Made by a program: the position numbers and the translations under genes | From: Undaria pinnatifida | Lineage: Eukaryota > Sar > Phaeophyceae > Laminariales > Alariaceae | Assembly: GCA_012845835.1 (NCBI GenBank) | Contig: JABAKD010000005.1 | Location: forward strand, 5,413,155 to 5,477,154 | DNA: 64,000 nucleotides | Reading direction: 5' to 3' | Shown: positions 44,685 to 56,219 of the stretch, in pieces | Layout of the letters: every line of letters starts with the position of its first letter | Numbering within the stretch: position 1 is the first letter of the stretch | Notes under the pieces: model-generated | What the model saw: only the letters and a program-made list of their open reading frames with translations | Databases searched by the model: none | Told to the model about the DNA's origin: nothing

Positions 44685-45677
44685 TATCACCTCATTATCT
44701 TTCTAGAGCCATCCATGCCGCTGCTTCCCCCCCCCCCCCCCCCCCCCCCGCCCCGTCCCCCTCTCCGTTCCGAACGCCCCCTCCTTCCCCACCACCCGCA
44801 CCATCGCCTAGACCTAGCACCACACGTATAACAACCCCCTACATCTATGCCACCTAAAGCCCTTCCCTTCCCCCCCCCCCCCACCACCCCCCTACCCCCG
44901 CCCCCACCCCCCAACTCCCCACCCCCCCACCCCATCCCACCCCCACCCCCTCGAACACTCCGCGCTCTACTCTCTGATAGTACGACTTACCCCAGGATAT
45001 ACATGATAAACTGATGCATTCTTTCCAAAACCGTCACATTTATCCCCTTAAAAGAATGTATAGTTTCCACGCACAGATTGAGCTGCCCCACCCGCCCCAC
45101 CCCCGCCCCAACCCCCCCTCCCCCATGATACACTGGTGCATTTTTATTTTATTTTATTTTATACTTCGAAGTATTTTTTATTTTTTTATTTGTTAATTTT
45201 TCTTTCCTCCCAAAACCGTCAGATTTATCCCCTTAGTAAAGGATTTATAGCTTCCACGCACAAATTGCCCGCCTGTCCGCCCCCCCCCCCCCGTCCCTCC
45301 CCCCCCCCTTCCCCCTCCTCCAACCCCGCTCCCTTTTGATCAAAACCAGCCCCCCACGACCTTCAAAACTCCTTCCTTCACCGGTTATTCGACTTACATG
45401 ATTGACTTGATAAACGGAAGCATTTCCTTCCACAGCTGTCAGATTTTGTCCCCCTCAGAAATGGGTTTTGTAGTTTCCGCGCACAGACTGACTAACATCA
45501 CCCTGTTGACCCTGATAGCTACACTGTAGTTGCAAGGGGAGCCGCCGACCTATATCCTTTATGAGGACACACAACCCGTAATACGCGCGATCGGAGTATC
45601 ACACACAGCTCGCAAAGATGAGTTTCGACAAAATATTCGATCTCACAGCTGGAGGGTATTTACATTTTTCATAATAA
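44685..45677 (-). repeat. Left arm of a giant inverted repeat (modular G-run family)
   Basis: Reads in the C-rich orientation: CCATCCATGCCGCTGC, a C-run, GCCTAGACCTAGCACCAC, a second C-run, a CGACTTAC site, GATAAACTGATGCATTC, CCGTCA-ATTTATCCCC and ATAGTTTCCACGCAC. Further such modules follow, and it ends near the centre with CTCACAGCTGGAGGGTATTT. It pairs with 45736-46615 over nearly its full length. Pro-rich or Gly-rich frames here are products of the C/G runs. Confidence 0.9.
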
Positions 45678-45735
45678 CAAAAAAACAAGCTTGATTGATT
45701 TGGTTTTTACTTGTTTCGGTGTTTGTTTGATATAT

Positions 45736-46221
45736 ATTTTATAAAATGAAAATACACTCCAGCTGTGAGATCGAAGATTTCGTCGAAACTCATCTTTGCA
45801 AGCTGTGTGTGATACTCCGATCGCGCGCATTACGAGTTGTGTGTCCTCATTAAGGATATAGGTCGGCGACTCCCCTTACAACTACAGTGTAGCTATCAGG
45901 GTCAACAGGATGATTTTAGTCAGTCTGTGCGCGGAAACTATAAAACCCGTTTCTGAGGGGGACAAAATCTGACAGCTGTGAAGGGAAATGTATCCTTTTA
46001 TCAAGTGAATCTTGTAAGTCGAATAACCGGTGAGGGGGGTGGGGCGGAGTTTTGAAGGACGTGGGGGCCTGGTTTTGATCAAAAGCGAGCGGGTTTGGAG
46101 GAGGGGGGGGAGGGGGGGAAGGGGGCAATTTGTGCATGTAAGCTATAAATCCTTTCGAGGGGATAAATCTGACGGTTTTGGCACCAGTATATTATTGGGG
46201 GCGGGGGGGGGGGGGTTGAGG

Positions 46222-46255
<34 letters not shown>

Positions 46256-46615
46256 CTCAATATGTGCCTGGAAACTATACATTATTTTGAGGGGATAAAT
46301 GTGACGGTTTTGGAAATAACACATCAGTTTATCATGTATATCCTGGGGTAAGTCGTACAATCAGTGAGTAAAGAGAGGGTGGAGTGTTCGAGGGGGTGGG
46401 GTTGGGATGGGTTGGGGGGGAAGTGGGGGGTGTGGGGGCGGGGGGCGGGGGCGGGGGGGGGTGGGGGGGGGGGAGGAAGGGCTTTAGGTGAGGGGTTTGT
46501 TATACGTGTGGTGCTAGGTCTAGGCGATGGGGCGGGTGATGGGGAAGAAGGGGGCGTTCGAGGCGGGGGGGGGGGGGGGGAACACAGCGGCATGGATGGC
46601 TCTCGATAATGATAT
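45736..46615 (+). repeat. Right arm of the giant inverted repeat (modular G-run family)
   Basis: Reverse complement of the left arm. It begins AAAATACACTCCAGCTGTGAGATCG, continues through GGATATAGGTCGGCGACTCC and the AGTCTGTGCGCGGAAACTAT module, and includes G-runs of up to about 37 bases at 46200-46252 and others at 46090-46110 and 46440-46490. It ends GCATGGATGGCTCTCGATAA. The arms are separated by only about 58 bases. Confidence 0.9.
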
Positions 46616-47140
46616 ATATATAGTGATTATTTGATTATTCATGTACGGCGCTTATTAATAATAATAGTACAAGTTGACATACTGAACCCTACCAGGTACT
46701 AGTGTATGTATCCAAAATTTTCATGGTACTTACCAGGTATATTATAGTGTTGTGTCGCTGAAACCAATACGACTTACGATCTACGATATACGATGAACGT
46801 ACTGCTGTATGCATATTTTTAGTTTATTTAGAGTAGTTGGTGGTGTAGATAATATAATAATGGGCGCCACCATACCAGGTAGCACTTCAGGAAACTATAC
46901 CTGGGATACACATATAATATACGAAAAACATACATTTGCTGGCATGGCGTTTAAGTATAACATACTAAAAACAGATAAACACCATACCGGTACACTACAC
47001 ATACATACAGCTAGATCTATAAAATAATCAAAGACAAGTTGATTCGCTTATGGTTCAAAATATTTATGATTGGATGATTTGAAACACTTTTAAAAGTTTA
47101 GTGATTAATCATGATTTTGATTTTTGTACCAACCACTGCA
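46616..47140. other. AT-rich spacer, no gene seen
   Basis: A/T-rich sequence with TATATA tracts and ACCAGGTA motifs. Nothing recognisable. Confidence 0.6.
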
Positions 47141-47965
47141 ACCCTATATATATGTGACCTAAACCTCTTAAAAACTCTTTCCCCCGCCCCCACCCCCCGA
47201 ACCCGCCCCCCCCCCCCTCTTCTTTTCTTCCCCGCTCCCTTTTGCCCAAACGCCCTACCTACAGTACATCGAAATCTGCCAAAGTAATAAACACTTCCAC
47301 GCACTTGATATGACCTCATTATCTTTCTAGAGACATCCATGCCGCTGCTTCAATTCATCCCCCCTCCTTCGCCTTGATCTAGCACGACGCGTATAGCAAA
47401 CCCCTTCATCTATGCGACCTAAAGCTGTTTAAAAACACCCTTTCGCCACCCCCCCCCAACCCCTCGAACACTTCGCCCTCCCCGCACTGGTTGTACACGA
47501 CTTACAGGTTCTACATAATAAACCGGTGCATTCTTTCCAAAACCGTCAGATTTATCCACCTAAAGGATTTATAGTTTCCACGCACAGATTGAGTTGCCCC
47601 GCCCGCCCCCCCCCCCCCCCCCGCTCCCTCTTGATCAAACCCAGGCCCCAACGTCCTTAAAAACTCCGCTCTCTCCTCACCGGTTATTCGACTTACAGGA
47701 TTCACTTGATAAACTTATGCATTTCCTTCCACAGCTGTCAGATTTTGTCCCCCTCAAAAACGGGTTTTATAGTTTCCGCGCACAGACTGACTAACATCAC
47801 CCTGTTGAACCTGATAGCTACACTGTAGTTGCAAGGGGAGTCGCCGACCTATATCCTTAATGAGAACACACAACCCGTAATACGGGCGATCGGAGTATCA
47901 CACACAGCCTGCAGAGATGAGTTTCGACGAAATCTTCGATCTCACAGCTAGCTGCTGGAGTGTAT
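47140..47965 (-). repeat. Modular G-run repeat, C-rich orientation (left arm of second inverted repeat)
   Basis: Has the same module order as 44685-45677, with C-runs at 47205, 47445 and 47607-47622, CGACTTACAGG sites at about 47499 and 47690 and the conserved end TCACAGCTAGCTGCTGGAGTGTATTT. It is followed within 25 bases by an opposing copy. Confidence 0.85.
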
Positions 47966-47984
47966 TTTTATTTTTATTATGTTG

Positions 47985-48350
47985 TCTTCATTCAGGATAT
48001 AGATCGGCGACTACCCTTGGAACTAAAGCGTAGCTTCTACCATGGTCAACAGGGTAATGTTAATGAATCTGTGCGCGTAAACTCTCAAACCCGTTTCCTA
48101 GGGGGGCACAATCTGACAGCTGTGGAAGGAAATGGGTCAGTTTATCAAGTTTATCCTGTAAGTCGTGAAGAAAACGGTGAGAGGAGGGAGAAGATTTTAA
48201 AAGCCCCGTGGGCCCGGGGTTTGAACAAGAGGGAGCGAGCGGGGGGGGGGGGGGGGGGGGGGGAGAGCCCTCAATCTGTGCGCGGAAATTGTAAATCTTT
48301 CAAGGGGACAAAACTGACGGTTGTGGAAGGAATTCATCAGTTTATATAGG
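47985..48350 (+). repeat. Modular G-run repeat, G-rich orientation (short right arm)
   Basis: Begins inside the element at the CATTCAGGATATAGATCGGCGAC point, so it lacks the first 100-110 bases of the conserved end. It carries one module and a G-run of about 23 bases at 48240-48263. It is more diverged than other copies. Together with 47510-47870 it forms a lopsided hairpin with a loop of about 110 bases. Confidence 0.8.
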
Positions 48351-49550
48351 ATAGCGTACACACAGACTCCCGGCGACTATTGTTGCGTCAACACCTCTAT
48401 TTTGTTGCGGCGACGAAACAGCGCAATAATACTGTCAGGGCTTTTCATGGATCAGGTCCTTCCTCGCGGGTCGGATCGGATCAGGATGACTTCACCCCGA
48501 CCCGCGAAATTTGAAGACCTCATGACATTGACGCGACGGGATCCGGCCCGTGATAGTTCCATTTTAGTGCGACCCGACTCGACCCGCGAGGGTTCGAAAG
48601 TCAAACCTGCTAGTCCGACCCATGGGCCGGGTCGTGACTCGTGAAAAGCAATGTAAAATACCTATTTACCCTTATAATGCCCTGCTGTGGACGGCACCCC
48701 CTCGAAGCTGATGGCAACCATTCCATCGAATAACCGTGTGTGGTAAATGGTACCAGGTAAATGGTAAGGTACGCTGTGTCATACCTGATAAATAAAGCGT
48801 GTCGTGCCTTCAAAGTTTCGCCAAGTCCACACATACATACATATCATCAGCGCATCACTACAGCACGTCATCAGACTGACTGAGGCTGCAGCACAGCAAT
48901 ATCTCATCATCACCTGTGCAAGCAATCATCATCATCATAATCATCGACACGTCGCCGCATACATCATCAACCACCTCATCATCGCGTGTGGCACGGGGCA
49001 CACCCTTTCGTCTCCACATCGAGCGAGCGCGTCGCTCCTCGAAACAAGCTCCTGCGAGTAAACCAAGGGCGGTGCAACAGCAGCAGCAGCAACAACAACA
49101 GTAGATATCTGCTACTGGACACCATGATGCATGGCCAGACGAGAAAGAGCCGAACCGACATTGGGGGGGACATTTCGGTGAGGATGCCACAAGGAGAGTA
49201 TTAATTGCAACGGTACTCGTACACATACTAGTATGGCCAATGTACCATTATTAGTGTAGACTGGTATGGCCAATATCAGGAGTTCTTTCGGTTCGCATTA
49301 TGGTCAACCTCCTGTGCCTAGACTATATATAGGAAAAAGAGCGGCGAACAGCAGACAGCAGTGCAACGATCACCATCTTGCTGTCCGCGCGCCGTACGAA
49401 TCCTGTTCGTCTAGCACTCTGGACACATCCTTCACCACGGCCTTGTCTTGCCTGCTCCGGGCGGCCTATGCGGTCATCGCCATGACACTTTGCAGCGACA
49501 ACAACATGGTTTCGCTGTAAGCTCGAACAGGCGAGTGACTGCGATATCCC
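48350..49550. other. Spacer with dyad and simple repeats
   Basis: No gene. It holds an 11-base stem TCGCGGGTCGG (48464) / CCGACCCGCGA (48497), a CATCAT run (48928-48950) and a CAG/CAA run (49076-49103). Some sequence reads open on both strands without any recognisable motif. Confidence 0.55.
49076..49103 (+). repeat. CAG/CAA simple repeat
   Basis: Nine CAG and CAA trinucleotides. The opposite strand gives a Leu or Cys run. Confidence 0.8.
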
Positions 49551-49554
49551 CCCC

Positions 49555-49800
49555 AAAAAACAAGCGTTTTTTCTTAACAAACGTTTCATGGCTGCTCGAC
49601 ACGAGGGAGGATACTGTTACTGAAGCAACAGTATTCATGTATTTTTCGTGTGCAAAGGTCTATCGAACGATGACGTCGGGGCGTCGAGGGACACAGTATT
49701 ATATATTTATTAGTTCCGGAGATGCGACCGTGAGCTGATTTCGAAGCCAGCATTTTCGTTGAAGAAAAGTTTGGGGGGCTACAATAGAACGACTCGAGTA
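49555..49800 (+). repeat. Dispersed repeat, second copy
   Basis: Counterpart of 41085-41345, in otherwise anonymous sequence. Both copies include the AACGTTTCATGGCTGC string followed by an ACGA-GGA stretch. Confidence 0.7.
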
Positions 49801-49867
49801 TACTGTACGGAGGAGGAATGTGTGCACTAACTATGCGAAGTATACGACTTATTTCTCGTGCATACAT

Positions 49868-49970
49868 ATATATATATTATAAAAATGAAAATACACTCCA
49901 GCTGTGAGATCGAAGATTTCGTCGAAACTCATATTTGCAAGCTGTGTGTGATACTCCGATCGCGCGCATA
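49868..49970 (+). repeat. Modular G-run family, isolated conserved end
   Basis: Only the first 100 bases are present (AAAATACACTCCAGCTGTGAGATCG through GATACTCCGATCGCGCGC), then a TA repeat. It shows that the end can exist without the modules. Confidence 0.85.
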
Positions 49971-50254
49971 TATATATATATGTACTACGCAGACATCAGT
50001 TAGTCAGTGTGTGTATCCAGTAGCCCGTCTTTCTGGCAATCATGACAGCGGGACAGACAGGAGCGAGGTTTGAGGTTTTCTTGGCGTTATGTCTCTGACC
50101 AATCGTTGCTCGCCGTGGCCGACTGAATGCCCCCCGACAAAAAATACCTGGTACAGCAGTATAATATATATATGTTGTTGTTATTGATACAGCTAGTAGT
50201 ATAGAAGCTACACAGCGCACAATAGATTTATCGGATATACCGAGTATAATATTA

Positions 50255-50545
50255 CAAGATTCACTTGATAAAAGGATACATTTCCCTCCACAGCTGTCAG
50301 ATTTTGTCCCCCTCAGAAACGGGTTTTATAGTTTCCGCGCACAGACTGACTAAAATCACCCTGCTGACCCTGATAGCTACACTGTAGTTGTAAGGGGAGT
50401 CGCCGACCTATGTCCTTAATAAGGACACACAAACAACTCGTAATGCGCGCGATCGGAGTATCACACACAACTAACTTGCAAAGATGAGTTTCGACGAAAT
50501 CTTCGATTTCACAGCTGGAGTGTATTTTCATTTTTTATAATATAT
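50255..50545 (-). repeat. Modular G-run family, truncated copy without G-run
   Basis: Carries the conserved end (CACAGCTGGAGTGTATTTTC at its right), the GTCGCCGACC segment and one CCGCGCACAGACTGAC module, stopping at GATTCACTTGATAAAAGG before any C-run. It sits opposite to 49868-49970 with the conserved ends facing outward. Confidence 0.85.
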
Positions 50546-51283
50546 ATAATAGTGCACGTTTTTTTAATGAAATTCCAGACTTCGAGAGGGTTTCTGTACC
50601 TCATGCAAAACCTGACGTTGGGAAAAACAACTACCAGGTGCAATAATAACCACTGTTATTTATATGTATACATATAGACTGCCTACTATACTGTTATACG
50701 TGTTGTTATTACATAACGAGGGAACATACTAATAATAGGTAGTGGTCAGTGCCAAACATGGCGAATAAAAGTATATGGGGTTTCGAGGTTATCGTGGGTT
50801 CTGGTTCCAACGCAGGATGCCCCCCCCCTATAGATTTAATACTTACTACAGCAGTCGCGATGAAACTCTCCACACAGCCGGGGATTTAATACATACTACC
50901 CCAAAATACATACTATACCCCATGCATAGCGCCCTATGACCCTAACCCTAACCCCAACTCAAACCCTGACTTTGACATACACATACATACGTACCAGGTA
51001 TCATACCCCTTATTGCGGTGCAAATTGTGAAGGTATTAGACTAGACTAGTGGGGTCTTATAAAAAATATTTCAAAGACGTCAGCCGTGACTTCGACGAAT
51101 TTCATATTAGTTCGTTTGACCACTTTCTAACGGTTAACCAATGGAATACCCAAACTAATAGCTTACCCAAACTAAGCCTTATAACTAGTATTACTACTGC
51201 TACTACTACTACTACCACTACTACTACTAACAGAGTTTTCAGAAAAATGGGAACGGAGCCTAAAATGAGAACCAAAAAACTAA
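50546..51283. other. AT-rich spacer with a telomere-like run
   Basis: No gene. A degenerate CCCTAACCCTAACCCCAA run is at 50938-50956. Several ACTACT units precede the long trinucleotide array. Confidence 0.6.
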
Positions 51284-51511
<228 letters not shown>

Positions 51512-53000
51512 AGCATGCTTTATGATCAATGTATATTAATGGCAATTAATTACTCAACCCTCTCCCAGCCTAGCTATCCTCGAAAACTACAAAAAAAACT
51601 CTCGAACAAGTCTCGATAAGTATCATATACTATACTATAGTACACTACAAGGTTCCCCTTCGAGATGTGGGTAACGTGAAATCCCGGGGGCGTCGCAAGG
51701 CGAAAAGGGAGACACCGGTAACACACGTATACATTTTTCCACCTATAATGGTGTTACGCGTACTCGCATTGATAAACGCATCTGCTCTTCTTAGAGGAAA
51801 CGTGTGGCATGAGCTAGTGCATTGCTCTAAAGAAAGGGTAGTACTTAGCGGGAATAGTGTGATAGCGGTAGGTTCACGTTGTATGGATGTACGCGCAAAC
51901 GAATTGTTATTTGTGGCCAGGAGTTGCTGTGCACCGTACGTGGAATAGTGCTCGTTGCTATATGATATGTCACATGCATGTGTTTGCACGTGGTGGTGAT
52001 GGATAGGGTTGACCAGCCAATACCAGTCGCTCTTGGATTTTGTACAATAATATATTGGTTGGCGACAACAATTTTTGTATTTGTGGCGTACGTGGTAGGA
52101 TTTTACATGAATTGGATGTAGTGTTCAACGCTTTGGTACTGTGTATAAGGGGAACCGAAACCTTGATGTACTCCTCGTCTATCCCCGTAGAAAGTAGAGC
52201 TAAAACGATATTGTTCCCGCCTGAACCCGCCACACAACTTGATGCATGTGGTCAGAAATGTATGTGTGTATGATATGTGTGAACGATAATAGCACTAGAC
52301 CTAGAACCGATCCACCCAGTCAATCTGATGGTGCCCTGGGGGCGTGGCGAACGCTGAAATAGAACTGTACCCGATTTTGGCCACAGCAACGAAGTGTATA
52401 TACCTGAGTTTGGCCATCGCTAATATGGAGTTATATATCCTTGACTCCTACCCCCATGGTTCCACTCTGCCCAAAAATAATATTTGGCCTGGTCGAGACT
52501 CTCGTGCATGCTATGCTCGCGATTGCCTGCCACCCTCGCCGCGCTCGCACGCACCCTCTTCCAAGCTTTCCCCGCTCTATGTCCTGCGAGCCCCGTCTCG
52601 CGCGCGGAGATATGCAAGCCGTGCCCTGTGACGCTCGTTCCACTACTTGGCTGCTCCCGGCCTCTACCTCCCAGCCTCCTCCTGCTGGCATCCGCTCTGT
52701 CCGGAAGTATAATACCGGGATAAAAGGGCTCCACATCGGTGCCTGCACACTCCAGCACCCATGCTCCGGGTAGGGCCGGGCAGCACTTCGACTTGTTCGG
52801 TTCAATATTGGATAGAGAGTAAAAACCGCTACCGCACAACACATAGGCTACGCGTGTAGAACGTAAAGTAGTAGCAAGAGATTGATATATATATACATTT
52901 TGCAATATGTATCTCTTTAATATATTTTGTGATGCCAGAAAAAAATGGTACCTACATGGTTGCACCTATCGATTGAATTATTCTATCTTGCGATCCATGT
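51512..53000. other. Spacer with no confident gene
   Basis: A GC-richer stretch at 52440-52790 reads open in three frames on both strands, up to 181 codons on the minus strand. It shows no domain, so I do not call it. A 93-codon plus frame at 51667-51948 has a basic start but nothing recognisable. Confidence 0.5.
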
Positions 53001-53990
53001 GCAACAACAAATTATGAAACGTTAACACGATGTTTACCACACCTAAAGATTGTGTTGCATACCACATCAAATCTTCTAAACTAATAAACAATACCAGGCA
53101 GGTGATATTAAGGGATGTCTTAATGCTACAACCGTCCGATTTGTCCCCATTGAGGATTTATTGTTCCCGTGCGCATATTGAAGTGTCCCGCCCGCCCCCC
53201 CCCCCCGCCCGATCCCTCTTGTTCAAACACAGCACCTAAAATCAAAATCTGCCAGAGCAGTAAACACTATCAGCCGGCTGATATCACCTCATTGTCTTTC
53301 TGGCCATCTAACATCAAATCTTCTAGAATAATAAACAATACCAAGCAGATGATATTAAGGGATGTCTTCTTGCTACAACTATCAGAATTGTCCCCTTTTA
53401 AGGATTTATATTTTCCGCGCACATATTGAAGTGTCCCGCCGCCCCCCCCCCCCCCCCCCCCCCCGCGACACCTCCTGTTCAAACGCCCCACCTATGATAA
53501 TCAAAATCTGCCAGAGTAGTAAACACTACCAGCCAGCTGATATCACCTCATTATCTTTCCAGCCATCCATGCCGTAGCTCCAACTCATTTCTTCCCCCCC
53601 CCCCCCTCTCCTTATTTTTTTCCCCCCGCCCTTTTGTTCAAACGCCCCACCTACAATCGAAATCCGCCAGAGTAATAAACACTTTTACGCAATTGATATC
53701 ACCTCGCATTATCTTTCTAGCCATCCATGCCGTAGCTCCAATTCATTTCCTCCCCCCCCCCCTCTTCTTTTTTTTCCCCCGCCCTTTTGTTCAAACGCCC
53801 CACCTACAATAAAAATCCGCCAGAGTAATAAACACTTTTACGCAATTATATCACGCCATTCTCTTTCTAGCCATCCATGACGTAGCTTCCATTCCTTCTC
53901 CCCCCCCCCCCCTAACGCTCCCTCCTTCCCCACTACCCGCCCGATTGCCTAGACCTAGCACCACGCGTATAGGAAGCCCCTACATATATG
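53000..53990 (-). repeat. Modular G-run family, tandem distal modules
   Basis: Four or five modules in the C-rich orientation. Each has AATCAAAATCTGCCAGAG, a TAAACACT stretch, GATATCACCTCATT and CCATCCATGCCGTAGC-like strings, with C-runs at 53197-53208, 53440-53464, 53594-53608 and others. Two larger sub-units also repeat ATTAAGGGATGTCTT (about 53108 and 53352). Confidence 0.8.
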
Positions 53991-54085
53991 CGTAATACGC
54001 GGGATTGGAGTATCACACACAAGCTGGCAAGATGAGTTTCGACCAAATCTTCGATCTCACAGCTGGAGTGTATTTTTATATTATA
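53985..54085 (-). repeat. Modular G-run family, isolated conserved end
   Basis: CGCGGGATTGGAGTATCAC through CTCACAGCTGGAGTGTATTTT, about 85 bases, directly following the distal modules. Confidence 0.8.
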
Positions 54086-54895
54086 TGTGACCTAAACCTC
54101 TTCAAACCCTTCCCCCCTCCACCCCCCCCTTTTTTTTGCCGTTCCATCTTGCTCAAACGCCCCTCCTAGCATCAAAATCAGCCAGAGTACTAAACACTTC
54201 GACGCACTTGATATCACCTCATTATCTTTCTAGAGCCATCCATGCCGTTGATGCAATTCACCCCCACTCCAACGCCCCCTCCTTCCCCACCAACCGCACC
54301 ATCGCCTAGACCTAGCACCACGCGTATGGCAAACCCTTACATCTATGCGACCTGATGTTTAAAAAAAAATCCTTTCGCTCGCCCCCCCCCCCCCTCCTCC
54401 CCCACCCCCCACCCCCCTCGAACGCTCCGCCCTCTCCTCACTGGTTGTACGACTTACAGAATAGGATTTATTGTTTCCTCGAACAGATTGAGCTACCCCG
54501 CCCGCCCCTTGCCCCTCGCCCCCCCCCTCCCTCCCCGCTCTCTCTTGATCAAACCCAGGCCCCCACAACCTTAAAAACTCCGCCGTTCCCTCACTGGTTG
54601 TTCGACTTACATGATTCACTTGATAAACTGATGCATTTCCTTCCATGGACACAGCTGTCAGATTTTGTCCCCCTCAAAAACGGGTTTATAGTTTCCGCGC
54701 ACAGACTGACTAACATCACCCTGTTGACCCTGATAGCTACACTGTAGTTGCGAGGGGAATCGCCGACCTATATCCTTATTGAGGACATACACTCAGTAAT
54801 ACGCGCGATCGGAGTATCACACACAGCTTGCAAAGATGAGTTTCGATAAAATCTTCGATCTCACAGCTGGAGTGTACTTATATTTTAACAATAAC
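54086..54895 (-). repeat. Modular G-run family, near-complete copy
   Basis: C-rich orientation, from distal modules (54110-54340) through C-runs at 54380-54420 and 54510-54535 to CGACTTAC sites (54450 and 54605), the CCGCGCACAGACTGAC module and the conserved end CTCACAGCTGGAGTGTACTT at about 54880. It is the best single-orientation copy for deriving a consensus. Confidence 0.85.
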
Positions 54896-55189
54896 AGTGG
54901 ACTGTCTACTACTTCTGTCGTTTCCTCCGTCTCTCCGTTTGTTGCGTGAATCCGATTCCGAGCTTCATCATATGTATTTCGATTGGATAAACCCGAGCTC
55001 ACGCAGACTGACCCTCTAGTCTGGCCACGAAGAGACGTTTCGAGTGCCTTTCTTGACGTTTCGACTCAACCAAGCATTGAGGCCAGCAGAGGGAGGGCCA
55101 AATGTTTGCTGCATGTTCTCCACGTAGCAACTGACAGGCGAGCACTGAGCCAGCTTCTGCTACTACATGCACGATACCATAACATAATA

Positions 55190-55290
55190 TGCGCGATCGG
55201 AGTATCACACACAGCTTGCAAATATGAGCTTCGACAAAATCTTCGATCTTACAGCAGCTGCTGGGGAGTGTATTTATATTTTTATCATAT
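55190..55290 (-). repeat. Modular G-run family, isolated conserved end
   Basis: GCGCGATCGGAGTATCACAC to a GAGTGTATTTATATTTTTAT end, with an extra AGCTGC inside CAGCAGCTGCTGGGG. Confidence 0.8.
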
Positions 55291-55609
55291 CGAGATCCGA
55301 GGCTCGCAGACCGACTGTGTCTTTGTGTGTGTATACAGTGATCGTGGAGAGACTTGCTGACTGTATTCTAGGCGTGAAACACGGTGTCGCTGCCTTTGTC
55401 ATTGAATTCCTCGAATGCTATTGTAATAATGCTGCTACTTGTTGCTGTAGACCACTCTTGTCTGGTCGATGGAATACTAGTAGTACGCGATAGCACTGAA
55501 CAAAGAATTTGGTAGTTAAGGATTTCAGGCTCGATCGAGTTTTGGACAAAAATATAAACATAAAATTCCTGGTACAGGTACAGTATGGCCTTTTTGTCTG
55601 ATTGCTGGT

Positions 55610-56215
55610 CGCTCATTGGCCGGAGCTCGTACAAAAAGTAACCGCCATCTGGGGACGGTAGGGTCCATTCCCAGAATCATAATCCATTCATATATACACA
55701 ACTCCGACAACCCTGGAACGAACACGGATATATCACCAGGATTGATACCTCCCCGCACAGCGTGGAAATCGTCAATGCCACCGACCGGCCGATTTCTAAT
55801 TGGCTGGGGTTCGTATATTAGAGAGCCAGCTCCATCCGAAGACGATAGGGTCCCATCCCCGGTCCAGGGGTCATTCCAAATATATAAAAATAAGACAAAC
55901 GGGAGAAGAAAACGGAGTTCTCTGGGGTCGACACCGCCCCCCACGGTGTGGAAACCCCAGTTCCATAGGCTAGAATCGCTGATTGGCTCGAGCTCCACAG
56001 CGGCCCTTCACCCTAGTAGGAGGATAATAGAGATTCACCAACCGATGGCGGGCAGCTCCGTCGCACACGGGGGGGATAGGGCCCCATCTCCGGTTCAGAA
56101 ACCCTCTGAATCTCCACAGCCCCAGCAACGCGGGATTTATAACGATGATCGTCCGGGTCGATATACCTCCCCGCACAACGTGGCAACCCCGACTCCATTG
56201 GCTTATTTCTCGTGA
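55610..56215 (-). repeat. Second block of the 39-kb satellite, inverted
   Basis: About three units of roughly 180-200 bases. Each has CCGCACAGCGTGGAAA-like, GGCCGATTTCTAATTGGCTGG-like and GGGTCCCATCCCCGG-like strings that match the reverse complement of 38980-39870. The plus-strand 199-codon frame over it repeats DRVPSPVQ/DRAPSPVQ because the DNA repeats, and is not taken as a gene. Confidence 0.75.
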
Positions 56216-56219
56216 TTGG

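Noticed and set aside
44550..46610. Pro-rich and Gly-rich open frames (for example 44550-44831, 46030-46290 and 46324-46609)
   Set aside because: These come from C- and G-runs in the modular repeats.
52420..52965. 181-codon minus frame in a GC-rich patch
   Set aside because: Three frames on both strands are open here and none shows a motif or splice context.
55616..56215. 199-codon plus frame, and a 193-codon minus frame at 55970-56551
   Set aside because: The plus frame encodes repeats because the DNA is a satellite with family members at 39 kb. The minus frame only partly overlaps it and lacks any motif.
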